Assembly: GCA_003586115.2 (NCBI GenBank)
Contig: QVOM02000034.1
Coordinates: forward strand, 19,574,684-19,638,683
Source of the DNA: Salvator merianae
Taxonomy: Eukaryota > Chordata > Lepidosauria > Squamata > Teiidae
Direction of reading: 5' to 3'
DNA length: 64,000 nucleotides
The position numbers were made by a program, and so were the translations under genes. Shown piece after piece: positions 1 through 11,287 of this stretch. How positions within the stretch are numbered: position 1 is the stretch's first letter; each line of letters begins with the position of its first letter. The notes beneath the pieces were generated by a model, which worked only from the letters and a program-made list of their open reading frames with translations, made no database searches and had not been told where the DNA came from.

Positions 1-389
1 TATAGTACTAGGAAAGAGCTAACATGAACACAGAGAGTTAACTAAAGTTAAAGGATTTAAGCATCCTTGTTTGAAGACAATTTCCAACAGTGACTTTGCC
101 AGTTTGTAGAGCTTCAGAGCCAGCCTGTCTAGAACCAAATTAATGTTCCATCCATTTTACATTCTTTTACGTATTAACAAAGCTCAGGAGCTGCTTATCC
201 TTAGAGTGCACTATTATGTTCTCTGGAGGCCAAACTACTTGCAGCAATGAGCTGAAATTTGCAGAGTTTGGTGTCTTGGGTGTCCCAAAGTATGTCCTAC
301 ATTGACATGACTGTCAGACTACAGATGAAAGAGTAATAATTCCCAGCTGATCTAAGATAAGGCATTTCCAAGCTTCAAGATTCCTGATT
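1..389. other. unannotated AT-rich sequence
   Basis: No open frame, repeat or splice-like structure that I recognise. AT-rich non-coding sequence. Confidence 0.5.
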
Positions 390-720
390 TACTTTATTTT
401 TTATTTAAGTATTTAAATCCTGCCCTTCAACCAAAGGTCCCAGGGTAAGTCACAACACTAAAAAGACAAAATCCATAAACAGGTTAAACATATAACTTAC
501 CCATAAAACAGATAAAAAATATAACCCTCCCTCCCTGGAAGGACAACACTCAGAGGTAGCTATGCATCAAAGGCCTGTATTAACAGACATGTTTTAACCA
601 GGTCCCAGAAGGCATATAATGTTGGCACCCAGAATACCTCCAGAGTCTGGGAGCCACCACAAAAAAGGCTCTGTCACATGTAACTTTCTCTCACACCTCT
701 GATGAGGGTTACGATATAAA
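390..720 (-). repeat. degenerate repeat with L2-like 3' tail
   Basis: Reads on the minus strand. The segment 'AAATCCTGCCCTTCAACC' followed by 'AGGTCCCAGGG' is the reverse complement of the usual L2-type 3' end (a CCYGGGRCCT block before a GGGCAGGATTTAAAT-like end). Further right, 'CCAGAGTCTGGGAGCCACCAC' parallels the text of the copies near 49.1 kb and 57.6 kb. Heavily diverged; family assignment is by resemblance only. Confidence 0.45.
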
Positions 721-844
721 TTTGGATTCATTAATTATTTTGTGAGGTTTATATTGTGTTGACCTTGAGCACCTCATTTTGGACAGATGGGTTTGAAAGA
801 TTTTAAACAGGGGAACCCAGCACGTGCTTGTACATTGCAAGACA

Positions 845-1020
845 ATGTAATACAGTGGCCAAAGTCTAAGATTTTGCATTCCCTAGGTTTGAATACTGGC
901 TCAGCCATGGAATTTCTGCAGGTGATTTTGGGCTGCAGATTGCCTCTCAGCTTTGCCTACTTTGCAGCATTGTTATGAAGATAAATGGGGCCGGGGTTAC
1001 AATGTGCCCTGCCTTAATCT
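845..1020 (+). repeat. MIR/CORE-like SINE fragment
   Basis: A B-box-like 'GGTTTGAATACTGGCTCAGCC' region is followed by a CORE-like stretch (GGTGATTTTGGGC, CTCTCAGCTTTGCCTAC) and a 'TTGTTATGAAGATAAATGGGG' region, the order seen in MIR/CORE-SINEs. Old and diverged, plus orientation. Confidence 0.45.
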
Positions 1021-2099
1021 CTTCGGAAGATAATCTTCACTCCTAGGCTAAGACAATCTTTAATCAAAGAAGACACTGAGAGCTGTACTCAGGAAAGGAG
1101 CTTTCCCAAACTCTGCCCAATTGGATGGAAGATGGCATCCAACTATGTCTGGAAGGCTACAGTCTCTGGTGTTTGACACAGGAGAAGTCAGGTGCACTCC
1201 ATTATTTAGCTGTGATGCTCAGTTTGGTGAAGTATCACAGCCACCCTGATCCAGCTCAGCAAAGGAAGGAAAAACCAAAAGAGATTGCTTTAAGTTCCCC
1301 CTTGTGTTAAATGAGGGCATCCTGGTGGCAATCATTTCTTTTTCCTTTTCTTCTGGAAAAAAGAAAAAAAGGTTGGAATCCTCCCTGGGTTCAGCTTTGA
1401 TCCAGCTCCGCTGGGTTCCCTTCCTAACAGACGTGTCTGGGATTGTAGCGCACACCGTCTACGCGTTGCCCGTCAGTGAAGAGACGTGCAAACTAATCGC
1501 TCCCCTGATTACAGTTGCTTAAACCTCTCTTCCCCCCACCCCCGCTCCTGAGATTGCATGGCGAGGTCGGGAACCATTCTGAGATGAGCCTGGGAGGGTA
1601 CCGAAACTCAGGGCACGAGGAAAGTCTGGAGGGCTTCCTTCCTCCTTTTCCCCTTCAGCAGAGCTAGAAGCTACTTGTGTGGAGAGAGGGGCACTTTCAG
1701 ACGACGCGCGAGTCGATCCCAAACCCACGCGATTCACCGCGGCCGCAGTCGTGCGACAGCCGCAGAGTCAAGTGAAGTAAGAGACCAGGCGGCACACGTT
1801 GGTCCCAGTGGGCCCCCTTCCCCACCGCCCCCTCACGGGCCGTCGTTCACCCCTTGCCACCTGCGCTCTTGCTCGCTCGCTCGTTGGCGCGCCCTCCCTC
1901 TCCCCACCCTCCCTCTCCCCACCCCGGCGCCTCGTCCCTCCCACTCGTGGTCCCTACACTCACCCGAGACTCTCCGTGGGTGGCAGGCAGAGGAAGGACT
2001 GCGCGCGACTCCGCTCCCTCCTCAGACACTCAAGTCCGGCGCCGCAGTGGTGGCGGCAGCAGGCTGGCAGGCAGGCAGCCAACCAGCGGACGGCCGGCG

Positions 2100-2335
2100 A
2101 GCGCTGTCCGCCCCTCTTGGTGCTGAAACAGCTCCAGGGCGCACCTTCCACACGGCTTTCCTCTCCCGCTCCGGTGTCAGGGAGGGGAAGGAGGAAGGAG
2201 AGAGCGCTGCCATGGGCGCCGTGGAAGCCCTCCAAAGTTTCCCGGTGCACAGGACGGAGCCCAGCTGAAGAAAGGAGCGTCCAAGAAGCGCCGTCCCTGC
2301 TACCCCACTCCGATCCGCATCTCCGCCAGGGGAAG
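2100..2335 (+). other. candidate 5' UTR exon 1 (left edge unknown)
   Basis: The sequence GGGGAAG|GTAAGAAG gives a strong donor with GT at 2336-2337. The only well-placed ATG upstream (2212, context GCTGCCATGG, near-ideal Kozak) opens an 18-codon frame that closes at 2268 before the donor, so it looks like an upstream ORF rather than the main start. The left boundary is arbitrary because the start site is unknown. It may splice to the candidate exon at 17061. Confidence 0.45.
2212..2268 (+). other. possible upstream ORF, 18 codons
   Basis: A short frame begins with ATG in the strong context GCCATGG and ends with TGA before the donor at 2336. If the exon is real, this frame would be read before the main ORF and could damp its translation. 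No similarity recognised; it may be a chance frame in GC-rich DNA. Confidence 0.25.
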
Positions 2336-2560
2336 GTAAGAAGGCAGGAGGAGGACTCGGCTTGTTCGTTGGGGAGGGCTGGACGGGGAGCAGAATAAAA
2401 GAAGGAAGTCGGGAAAAGTCGTGCGTGCGCCCAAATACTTCTTCGCACAGGCGGAGAGAAAGCATAGCAGGCGCTTCTGCCACCGGAAGCGTAGCGTGAC
2501 CTCCAAAGCCCACCAAAGCGAGGGAACCCTGGTGCTGTAGAGCTCACAATCCTTTACCCC

Positions 2561-3400
2561 TAGTTGCTTACTCTCCAGCCCCCTCTACCCGCTGTATTCA
2601 ACTCCCGGATTAAAGCAGCTAAAGAGAGGCGTTTATTTATTTCCAAGCTTTCAGCGAACGTCAGTGGGAGAAAAGAGGGCTTTCTGATGAATGCGCCGAG
2701 TGACCAGTTCGTGACAAGATACGTAGCTAGCAGTTAATCCAGGCGAAGCAACGCTGCGAATAAAGCTGTCACGTTCTGTATGTTTTGCATTGTGATCTCC
2801 TGCATGCTGCGTTTGGGGATGTTTAGCTCAGTGGCGTCAGAGCGATAATGTATTACTAAACCTGTAGAATGAGGTGCTCAGTGGGCGCGTGGGCAGAAGG
2901 ACCACGGAAGAGCCGTGATCACATCCCTGTTTTGCTACCAGCACTAAGGATCAAGTCAAACAACTCTCAGGTGCTGAAACAAAAACAACCACGGAAATGC
3001 CCACGGTTAGCAGAGTGGATAAGCTCAACTAGTCCTCAAGATTAACGGCAACCTTGAGGTAATAAAGATTTCTCTAGGGGGAGTAAGCAGCAGAAGCCCT
3101 CTGCATTGAAGCAGGCTGGGTTAAGGGGAGAGAGACTTCACCCAACAGCTGCTCTCTGCGTGAGTCTTCTGCCCCAGTCAGAAGATTTATGTGCGTTCCT
3201 CTTTTCAGACTCCGTACAAAAACACAGGTGTGACACAGGCAGGTAGGACAGAATTCAACAGAGCGGCCACTGTGCGCAGTGCCTGTTCCATCATTTTTAT
3301 CATCATGGGAATAAATTGGGGGTACAACAAAGCGGGTACAAAATGCATTTCAGAGTGGGTGAACTGTATTCCATCCACCCCATTTGTGAAACAGAAGTAA
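2561..3400. other. non-coding sequence after the CpG island
   Basis: No repeat or open frame recognised. CpG density falls off by about 2700. If the exon 1 model is right, this is the start of intron 1. Confidence 0.4.
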
Positions 3401-3404
3401 TTAA

Positions 3405-3608
3405 CTGCTGTCTGCACACAGTAAAAAAAAAAGTGACTTGAAAGCAGTTTAGAGGCAGTAGCATCCACATACAAGTGCCTCTAATTCACTTTAAAGGTTA
3501 GAAAATGCACTTGTAAAGGCTTTTAATGTGGATTATAGGAGGGATGGGATCTCTAGTGTTTGCATGCTACCATCTCTGAACTGCTTTCATGTGTGTGAAT
3601 GCAACCTA
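3405..3608. mobile_element. hairpin MITE, GCATTCACAC-ended family
   Basis: Imperfect palindrome. The left part contains TTGAAAGCAGTTTAGAGGCAG and the right part CATCTCTGAACTGCTTTCAT followed by GTGTGTGAATGCAACC. The centre reads TTTAATGTGGATTA. A related copy lies at 19048-19271 with the same centre. Non-autonomous; no transposase code. Confidence 0.5.
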
Positions 3609-5068
3609 AAGTTCCACTCTTTCCTTCGGTTCTTCAGTTTTTAATAAACTACTGGAAGTAATGTGAGCAGAATTTTAGACACAAAATATGAAAACTGTCT
3701 TGAAATGGTGGGACAAAAATATAAATATAAATAAATGCAGGCAGGTGGAGGGCAGTAGCCTTCTTGCCCCTCTCTATGGCTGTGGGTGATGTTGTGATTA
3801 GAATGCAGACTAAAGCTCAGAAGATTCAGGTTTAAACACCCATGAAGTTGTTGTGAGGATGGAATTCGCAGAGGAAAATCCCCCATGCTGCTCTAAGTGC
3901 TTTGGAGGAATGCTGGAATACCAATGAAAGAAATACCTATATAAAAATAAATCATCCCTTCTGGCTTGGTCTTAAGATTTTGTGCTTTCCTTTCCATCTC
4001 AGTTTCTTTCAAGTTGGGTCTGGAGGCAAAGATTGAACCCTACACTGCTAATGGGGTATGTATGTAAGAAACATTATCTGAGCAGGACTGATTCTTCATA
4101 TTTTCAATTAGGTTGTGTGCTTCAGGACTGAGATTGGGAGAACCATGCAGATCCAGAGGAAGTGTCTTCTTCCAAACTGATTTAGAAATCCCTTTAGATT
4201 AGAGTTTGCATGATATGGCTCCCAAAACAAGTAGAATGCAAGCATGCAAGAGATTTTTCCCATGTGAAATGTAGGCATATATGTAAACAGATGAGATCAG
4301 TCATTCATTTTTCAAATTTCTAAACTATCCTTCTCCTGGAAAACCTAGAGTGTACAAAATGCCGACAACCAATTAAAACAAAAACCTGAAATCATAAAAA
4401 TAACAGCACAACTTCATAAGCTGTGTGTTGGTCTCTAAATCTGAAGTTAAAGAAAATAGCATATTTCTTTACATTATCTCAATGCACCCCAGATTAGACA
4501 TTCTGTATTATTTCCTTGTTTTCTTCCCTTGTTATCAAACTTTTCTTCTGTCATGAAACTTAACATGTGGGTCAGCAAAAGTCTACCATTCAGATATTAT
4601 TCAGATCCAGACTCAATTTCAGCAAGTTTGCAGTTCTACGTGCCTTCAGATATAGGCTGGGCAGCGTATGTACAAAATGAGTTGCACATACTTGAGACAC
4701 ATTAAGAGTTGAATATGATGCTGAGCGCAGCTACTTAATGTGTTCCAACAGGCTTGAATTGCACTAAAGAAGGAAATTCTGGGAGTGAAATGCTTTTGAC
4801 AGAAAGATTTTCGCAAGAAGGGTTTATAGCTTACTTGCACTCCAAATTGCTTGGAATAGGGCACATTGATTCTCCCACCCCCATTTTATCCATGCAACAA
4901 CAGTGTAAGGTTGATTAGTCTAAGAAATTGTCCATGCAGCGGCAAATACGGTCTTCAGCCTGGGCTGTTGCTGGAATTCATTTGATACATTAATATCGCA
5001 CATATTATTTGCCAGAAACGCACTTGCTGTCAGGTTCATCGTGCTAGGCAAGAGTTCCTTAAACAAAC
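3609..5068. other. unannotated intergenic/intronic sequence
   Basis: AT-rich sequence with no convincing frame. Short stretches (near 3850 and 4890) resemble decayed MIR/CORE SINE bodies but are too diverged to delimit. Confidence 0.4.
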
Positions 5069-5540
5069 AGGGGTCCCATCCAGATGGGGAGATTATAGTG
5101 CCATTACAGCATCATTATAGTGGGATTGCCACACATATCTGTGGCAGTCCCACCATAGCTACTCTATATCCCACGTGATAGCCTGTTTCAGGAAAACCCA
5201 ACTCTGATGATAGGCTTTCCCAAAACAGTGCTATTACTTACCAGTAGCCAGAGCCACCATTGACATTCTGGCCACTGTGCATGTGTGTGAGCCAAAATAC
5301 CTGGATGTGTGCATCCGCCATGCATACACGGGGGCTGAAAAGCTTGCCACACATGTACAGTGATCATGATCATGTACTTCTGAGTATTTCCTGCCTATGA
5401 AATACCCAGATGTGCACATCACTAAAATGCACACAGACAGCATGGGCCCTCACGCTGTCTAGCCAACAAGCAATAATTCCAGAGGGGCTTTTCTCCAGAA
5501 TATAGTCTGTTAGTGTGATATTCGTCTGGCATCTGAAGCC
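5069..5540 (-). mobile_element. non-autonomous repeat family X, minus copy
   Basis: The reverse complement matches, in order, blocks at 28484-28851 and more weakly at 24486-24815: a TTCCAGAG/TTCTGGAG block, an ATTGCTTGTT block, an AGACAGC block, a GCACATGTG block, a GGAAAAACCC/GGGTTTTCC block, and a small palindrome built on TGGTGGGATTGCCACA and its complement. The shared order over 370-470 bp shows one family. The palindrome suggests a DNA transposon derivative; the ends resemble GGGTCCCATCCAGA. Confidence 0.55.
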
Positions 5541-5913
5541 GGCCAGGGAAGGCATTGGAGACTGTCTCCCTCCCCAACACTATAAGGAGATACATAAAGA
5601 TATGTGTTATTCTTCTTCCATCCCCCTTTGCCTTCGTAGAATAAGAACCCTGTTGAAAAAAATCACAGCTGAGGGAATTTGCGTCCCTGTGGGAGAACTG
5701 TCTTCTTACAAATGATGTGGCACAGAAGAAGGGAAGTCTCTCCAAATTTAGGATTTTTGATCTGAATAGAGGAGAGACAATTGGAAAATAGACTCACTTG
5801 AAAGGAACACAGGAAACTACTTAGACCAAAACAGATACTGGTTTGTTTAGTTCTGTGTTAGCTCTGTGTTGTTTACCCAGAATAGCAGCAATTCTCCGGG
5901 GTTTCCCATCCAT

Positions 5914-6203
5914 GGGAACATAAGAGGAGCTCTGCTGGATCAGGCCGCAGCCCATTTAGTTAAGCATCCTCTTTCACACAGTGGCCCATCACTTGTTTCT
6001 TGGCATTATCAAGCAGAAGATGAGGGTGAAGCCTCCACCTTCTCTTGACTCCCTGCAAATGACCTTTAGAAGCATCCTGCCTGTCTCTCCAACCTGGTGA
6101 TGATATTTTGGCATCAATTCTAGTAGCCATTGATACACCTGTCCTCCATAAATTTGTCTAACTCTTTCTTAAAGCTATCCAGGCTAGTTGCTGTCACCTC
6201 CTA
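5914..6203 (-). mobile_element. CR1-clade (L3-like) LINE 3' tail
   Basis: Begins GGGAACATAAGAGGAGC and continues CTGCTGGATCAGGCC and CCATTGATACACCTGTCC. Read on the minus strand it matches the 3' end of the plus-strand copy at 56045-56428, which includes decayed ORF2 C-terminal code. 5' truncation is usual for this clade. Confidence 0.65.
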
Positions 6204-6746
6204 ATTAGAAATATTGAGAGTCGAACCTGGAGCATTTTGTATGCAAACCTTATACTCTTCCAACACTGTGTATGATTCTTCCTATCATATCAGATTGACC
6301 CTTCCTAAAACTGTGATCATGAATAGTATTCCCCACTTACTCCTGGAGAAGGAGCTATATGTGTGAGAGAAGTCTAAGAACAGGCTGGGAGCATGGGTGT
6401 TTATGAACATTTCTGTGCTTTTGGGTGTTGATATGTTTGAGTGTATGTGTACTTTCTTAAGATACATCTTTTTTCAGCAGCAAAGGCTGCTCAATAGAAA
6501 ATCACTTATGTTGCCTTCTTTGTTTCCATATGTGACAAGAGACACAGTTGTGATACAGGACCAGTTTTGATGCAGCGTTTTGGAGGAATGTAGGCAAGAA
6601 ATGTCATGCAAGATGAAAACATCTGCATATGACTTTGCAGAATCTGAGACTTTTTCCTTGTGTGCATAAGTGTTTTCTATTTTCTCAGTATATAAACTAC
6701 TACACGGGGAATAATATTACTGAAACATTTGCACTCTTTATGTGTG

Positions 6747-6820
6747 TGAGAGAGGGAGAGAGGGAGAAAGAGAAAGAGAAAGAGAAAGAGAAAGAGAAAG
6801 AGAAAGAGAAAGAGAGAGCG
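6747..6820 (+). repeat. (GAGAAA)n microsatellite
   Basis: GAGAGG blocks grade into about ten uninterrupted AGAAAG units. Purine strand on plus. Confidence 0.9.
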
Positions 6821-7139
6821 AGAACATATGAATTGCCTTGCAGGATTTAACTTATGGTCCATCTAGCCCAGCAGCCTATTCTCACAGTGCCTAACAAGGT
6901 GTATAAGGAAGCCCACTAGTAGGACATGAACATGCAGCCTGACTTGCTCACAGTTCCTCAACAGCTGGCCTTCTGGCACATAGTGCTTCCTATTACCAGA
7001 ATCAATCACCTTATCGTCAGGGATAATGGACATTGGTAGCCCTGACTTCCATGAATTGGTTCAAACTTTTTTGACATCATCCAATCACATCTCATGGCAG
7101 TGAATTTCAAATTAACTATATTGTATGTAAGTGTGTGTG

Positions 7140-7165
7140 TAGAACTGTTAGACATGTTAGCCTGT
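7140..7165 (+). repeat. 26-bp direct repeat, copy 1
   Basis: The 26 bases that contain AGAACTGTTAGACATGTTAG recur without mismatch at 7500-7525, exactly 360 bp downstream. The flanks differ. Confidence 0.8.
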
Positions 7166-7172
7166 ATATGTG

Positions 7173-7174
<2 letters not shown>

Positions 7175-7212
<38 letters not shown>
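7175..7212 (+). repeat. (CA)n microsatellite
   Basis: About 19 uninterrupted CA units directly after copy 1 of the 26-bp direct repeat. Confidence 0.9.
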
Positions 7213-7214
<2 letters not shown>

Positions 7215-7499
7215 CCTGATTCTACCACGGTTCAGAGTCGTTGTGCAACCCCTGGTTCTGGTATTTTGGGATAGAGAGAAAAAACTATCCATAGCCACTG
7301 AGAGAGAAATATTAATGACTTAAGTGCATATTAGGTTCTGATAGGCTGCTACCATTTTAGAATGGAAAGGACCTTCATGGTGTTCTAGTCCATCTCAGAA
7401 CTCAGTAAAGGAATACACTTAGGGAAGTTTAAAAATAGGCAAGAAGGCCTACAATTTTCTTCATCCGTCCCTTGAACATATACTCCAAAATTCAGAGTT

Positions 7500-7525
7500 T
7501 AGAACTGTTAGACATGTTAGCCTGT
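7500..7525 (+). repeat. 26-bp direct repeat, copy 2
   Basis: Exact match to 7140-7165. A CT-rich simple tract follows at about 7555-7584. Confidence 0.8.
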
Positions 7526-8369
7526 TTTTGCTTATAATCCCCTAAATTTACTTCATCTCTCTCTCTCAATCTCTCTCTCTCTTTTAAGGATTCAAACTAA
7601 TCAGAAGATATTAACTGATTGATATTCTGCCTTCAACTGCATAATTGGTTCATGGGTTGATGTCATTAAAATTTGCATACCCCTAAAACCTTAGTACAGG
7701 TTTCTATTTCTGAACTATCAGAAAGTGAAAAGGCTTGCAATTTTAATGAGCAAAAGCCACCACTTTTGTGCTGGAAGGAAAACGGTCTTTAATATTGTCT
7801 TTCTGATTCCCTTTCATTCCTTTTTCATTTTGCCGCTTACCAAAGTCGATCTCCCCCACTCCCCAAACTTGTGCATTTTTCATCAGCTCCACTAAGTAGC
7901 ACTTTGTCTCACTGATAGGGTTGTGCACAGGGTTGTTGTAAAAACGTTTGAAACAGCCCCATACCAAGAAGCCCAGCATTTGCACATATTTGCGCTGCAT
8001 CCTTGCAGAGGGGAGGAGCACTTATCTATACTCACCTGGCGTTCAGGAGCCTCCAGGGGAGGAACAAGGAGTCAACAGGTGCATTGCAGTGTGTGAGGAT
8101 GCCATCCAACCACAACATGCCCTTGGCACTTCACCCCCTTCTGGCCCTTCACTATAATGAATGGTGCTGGATGGAGAATTGGACAGCAGGGCTTACTGAG
8201 CTCAGAAGCTGCCAAGATTATAATGTGGATTACTTATACACACTCATGCTCAACCATATCAGTGAATTACTGGGTTGTAAAGTTAAGATGCCAGTGTCAT
8301 GGAGTCAGGCTCTACAACTGGTGACTGGATAGACACATTTTGGCAACAATGCAGAAGGGCAGGTTGGCT

Positions 8370-8701
8370 AGCATATAAGGGCAAAATAATCATCTGGGCC
8401 CATTTCAAATTGACTTCAGGTCCAGTTATGGCACCAAAACTGCCTTGGACTCCCTGGATGATGACCTTTTCTGGAAGAAAGGTAGGGGGAATGCTGCTGG
8501 TTCTCCTTGATCACATAGTGGCTTTTCATTCTCTCATTCTTGGTGTCCTCCTGGAAAGGTTATGGGACTTTGGGAATTGAAAGTGCAGAATTGTGATGGT
8601 TTTGCTTCCGGTCTCTGAAGATGATATCAGAGTGATTGCAGGTGATTCTTGCTTGATACCCTGGGAACTAACCTTTGGAGTTCCCCAGGGATTGATCTTG
8701 G
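8370..8701 (+). pseudogene. L2 LINE reverse transcriptase, 5' half (decayed)
   Basis: Across frames the translation resembles the L2 RT finger/palm region: a FQ.DFRSSYGTKTALDSLDDDL-like segment from about 8404 and FGVPQGLILG at about 8676-8702, the latter matching the RT GVPQGS motif. Stops and shifts break the frame. It continues after the SINE at 8702-8897. L2 RTs copy LINE RNA into DNA at target sites; this copy is dead. Confidence 0.65.
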
Positions 8702-8897
8702 GAGTGGCTGCAGCTCAGTGATAGAGCAAACAGCCTAGGAAGCAGAGGGTTGCCGGTTCAATCCCCAGCCCTCCCCAGAAGTAGGAAATGGCAAACCACT
8801 TCTGTATCTCTGCCAAGATAACTACATAGAGATGTCCATGGAGGTGCCCATACAGCCAACCAGGAGTTGGCCATGACTCAGTGGTACCCAACAACAA
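8702..8897 (+). mobile_element. Sauria-like tRNA-derived SINE inserted in L2
   Basis: Starts with a tRNA-like head (GCTCAGTGATAGAGC as A box, GGTTCAATCCC as B box), has a body with GCAAACCACTTCTG and TCTCTGCCAAGA, and ends GTTGGCCATGACTCAGTGG then ACAACAAC. This layout, with an ACAACA tail resembling the BovB 3' end, fits squamate Sauria-type SINEs. It splits the L2 copy just after the GVPQG motif. Confidence 0.6.
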
Positions 8898-9690
8898 GAA
8901 GGGATCGGTCTTATTTCTCATCAGAGGTCATCAAAAGATTTGAAGTGAGGTGCTATCATTATGCAGATGACACCCAACTCTCTGTTCCATCTGAATCAGA
9001 ACAGGTGATTGAAGTGTTTGACAGGTGTTTGAAGGCAATAATGGACTGGATGGGGACCAATAAATTGAAGATGAATCCAGGCAAGATGAGGGTGCTGTGT
9101 GTCACAGGGTCTTGGGTCCATGAGGTAGAGAGGCATCCTATTCTCAATAGATCCCAAATCTGGGGGTACTCTTGCATTCTCTGTTGATACTTGAAGTTTC
9201 AGGTGAAGGCAATGGCCAGGAATGCCTGTTTCCAGCTCCAATTGGTTCACCATCCATGACTGCTTCGGACAACGATGGTTTGTCCACAGTAATCCATGTC
9301 ATCTAGATTGGATCTTTACATGGGGCTCCAGGAATGCCTCCTTCCATATATATTTGACCAAGCTTTAAGACCTTCAGGGAGGACCTCTTGACTGTGCCAT
9401 CAAGCTCACTTGCTTAAGGGGTGGGGAAGTGTGAGAGGGCCTTCTCAGTGGTAGCCATTAGATTATGGAACAGCTTCCCCTCTGAGGTGTGCCAGGCACC
9501 TCTACTGTGTGCATTTAGATGTCTGGTGAAGTTGCACCTCTTTATCCTTGCCTTTGTCTGAAGAAACAGCTTTTTCTCTCCTTTTGGTCACTGTCATTTG
9601 TTCCTTTAATGAATTCATTTTTAATTATGTCACAATATATATATTTTGCATTGGTTTTATTGTAACTCACCCTGAGACCTCTCATTCTCC
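8898..9690 (+). pseudogene. L2 LINE reverse transcriptase, 3' half and 3' UTR
   Basis: The frame at 8867-9187 contains YADDTQLSV (catalytic ADD at 8963-8971) followed by a NKLKMNPGK segment, typical of L2-clade RT. Downstream, 9440-9545 reads as RLWNSFPSEV and a F..LVKLHLF segment in decayed frames, the L2 ORF2 C-terminus. The tail reaches an L2-like 'TTGTAACTCACCCTGAGACCT' end at about 9660-9682. Frameshifts make it non-functional. Confidence 0.7.
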
Positions 9691-10438
9691 CTTTCTCTTT
9701 CATGTATGTTTCACTACAGGGCTGGCTGAATGTGTGTATTGTGTTCCTTATGCTAATTTTTTATGTAGGCTTGGATAGAACTGCAGCCTTATAGTGTCCT
9801 TCCTACAATTAGCTATACGTATTCTGCTCTCTACTATCACTTTTCCTTCTCTTTCCCAGATTAGCCACTGTGAAAAAAAAAAAGCCATTGGTTTTTTTTC
9901 TGGTGTATTTTTCAGCTTCTTTGCTTAGCCTATAGTACCTATCAAATACTATCCAGGTTTGCTACTGCTTAACTCCCAAGATCAGATAATACTGGCATGG
10001 GATTATAATGGAATTACCCCCATATGTGTCTCAATTAGTTTCTGAAAGAAAAAGCAGGAAATAAAAGTGATGCCAAGGTTGATAGGAAATGACTGATAAA
10101 ATCTTTCAGGACTAATATTTTCTCCCCACACCATTGTTTCTCCCTAGGACAATGGCAACCTCCTTGCAGCAAGACCTACAATTCCGCGTAGAAATTTGCA
10201 AAACATCTTTCTTCTGTGGGTGGAATATATATGCCTGGCCATTATGCTTGTGTACATATTGTTCAGCACCGTAGTTCTATTGTAGACAGACTTTACTGAT
10301 GGGAGAAAGCACTCCAGAGAATAGCTGTCATTAGCTGAACATGTGGATTTACAGAGGAGAGACAAGGTGCTAATGATTATCTTAGAAATCATCACGTAGA
10401 CTCGTCATCCTGTAATGCAGAATCCCATTTCTTATAAA
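9691..10438. other. unannotated sequence
   Basis: No recognised repeat or gene. A poly-A/poly-T pair near 9873-9898 is the only low-complexity feature. Confidence 0.4.
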
Positions 10439-10612
10439 CATAGGAAGCTGCCTCCACAACAGAATCAGACAGCTGCCCCATCTGGACTGGTGCTGTCTCT
10501 TTTACTGGCTTTTAAGGTGGGTCTCCAGTGAAAGGCTGACTGCAGGTGCTGGGAACTGGGTAAGATCTTTTGCATGCAAACCCTGCACTCTTCTACTGAA
10601 CTGCAGCTTTCT
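10439..10612 (-). mobile_element. tRNA-derived SINE (GGAAGCTGCC-tail type), minus
   Basis: Plus-strand text starts CATAGGAAGCTGCCTCC and runs to TTTTGCATGCAAACCCTGCACTCTTCTACTGAACTGC, the reverse complement of a tRNA-like head (GCATGCA..AA) with a 'GGCAGCTTCCTATG' tail. Same family as 10812, 20994/21451 and 61978. Confidence 0.6.
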
Positions 10613-10811
10613 CCCCTCTGCTTAGGGGCATTATATCACTCTCCATTAAATATAGAATTTCAGATTTATGTGTATCCCCTCCCCAGTTCACATTTTAGAA
10701 ATAACTTGGCATTCCAAGCATCTGGAGCTGAGGTACAATTTGCTGCCTTTCAGAACTGAATGGCGTTGCTCAGATCTCATCATATCTTGGTAGTTAAGAA
10801 CAAGGGAAAGG

Positions 10812-10935
10812 CCCATAGTACAGTAATAAAGCATCCGCTTTGCATGCAGAAGGCTGCAGGTTTAGTCCTCAGCAGCTCCAGCTATGGCTAAGAGAAATTC
10901 CTGCCTAAATCCTTAGAAATCATTTCCAGTCTATG
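10812..10935 (+). mobile_element. tRNA-derived SINE (GGAAGCTGCC-tail type), plus, 3'-truncated
   Basis: The head reads GGCCCATAGTACAGTAATAAAGC with TTTGCATGCAGAAGG and GGTTTAGTCCTC (A- and B-box-like), then TTCCTGCCTAAATCCTTAGA. It stops before the family tail, where a hairpin element begins at 10937. Confidence 0.6.
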
Positions 10936-10936
10936 G

Positions 10937-11092
10937 GCGATTCTGCACTGGCTGGTATACTAGACCAGCAAGTCTACTAGGAGCCTGCCTCCCGCATGCC
11001 CTGCCAGGATCTCCCTTAGACCATCCCAGCATGAAAAAGGGAGGTCCCTGGTAGACTTGCTGGACCAGTGAACCAGCCATTGCAGAACTGTG
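10937..11092. mobile_element. hairpin MITE, TCTGCACTGGCTGG ends
   Basis: Left arm GATTCTGCACTGGCTGG...CCAGCAAGTCTACTAGG pairs with right arm CCTGGTAGACTTGCTGGACC...CCAGCCATTGCAGAACT. Arms are about 50 bp. A half copy lies near 20090-20150 (CTCCTAGTACGCTTGCTGG). No coding capacity. Confidence 0.6.
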
Positions 11093-11111
11093 CTATGTTA
11101 GAGGTGTGTGA

Positions 11112-11287
11112 ATTTGAACTCTTTCTGCACGGGGCCTTATTTCAGATTATATCCTGGAATAGGAGCCTGCCATCTGCATGCTAGTGCAGACTATGGCAGG
11201 CCCTGGGTAAGACCTGCTGAAGTCCCCACCAGGATGTGGGTGGGCAGATTCCTATTCCGGGATATAATCTGGAATAAGGTCCAGTGT
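11112..11287. mobile_element. hairpin MITE, CTTTCYGCAC..GGCC ends
   Basis: The left arm (CTTTCTGCACGGGGCCTTAT, TTATATCCTGGAATAGG) pairs with the right arm (CCTATTCCGGGATATAATC, AATAAGGTCCAGTGTAGAAG). The same arms occur at 17819-17879, 42055/43466, 52135-52212 and 58190-58244. The right end runs straight into a (GAA)n tract. Confidence 0.65.

Larger units (their letters stand above)
1430..2560 (+). promoter_or_regulatory. CpG island, probable promoter
   Basis: CpG dinucleotides are dense, above all at 1680-2320, with GGCGCGCC, GCGGCCGC and many CCCTCCC/CCGCCC blocks that could bind Sp-type factors. No TATA box is evident. This contrasts sharply with the CpG-poor flanks, and the GC-rich transposons elsewhere have terminal repeats that this block lacks. 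A strong plus-strand splice donor lies near the 3' edge. I infer a TATA-less promoter with an untranslated first exon; the start site cannot be set from sequence. Confidence 0.6.

Noticed and set aside
1675..2547. Long open frames (197-199 codons plus, 195 codons minus) in the CpG island
   Set aside because: GC-rich DNA lacks stop codons by composition. Residue content is low-complexity (R, S, P, A), frames overlap on both strands, and a splice donor lies inside. Kept only as promoter and possible 5' UTR.
8710..8775. Functional tRNA gene
   Set aside because: A- and B-box-like sequences are present, but no cloverleaf can be formed and a SINE body with ACAACA tail follows.
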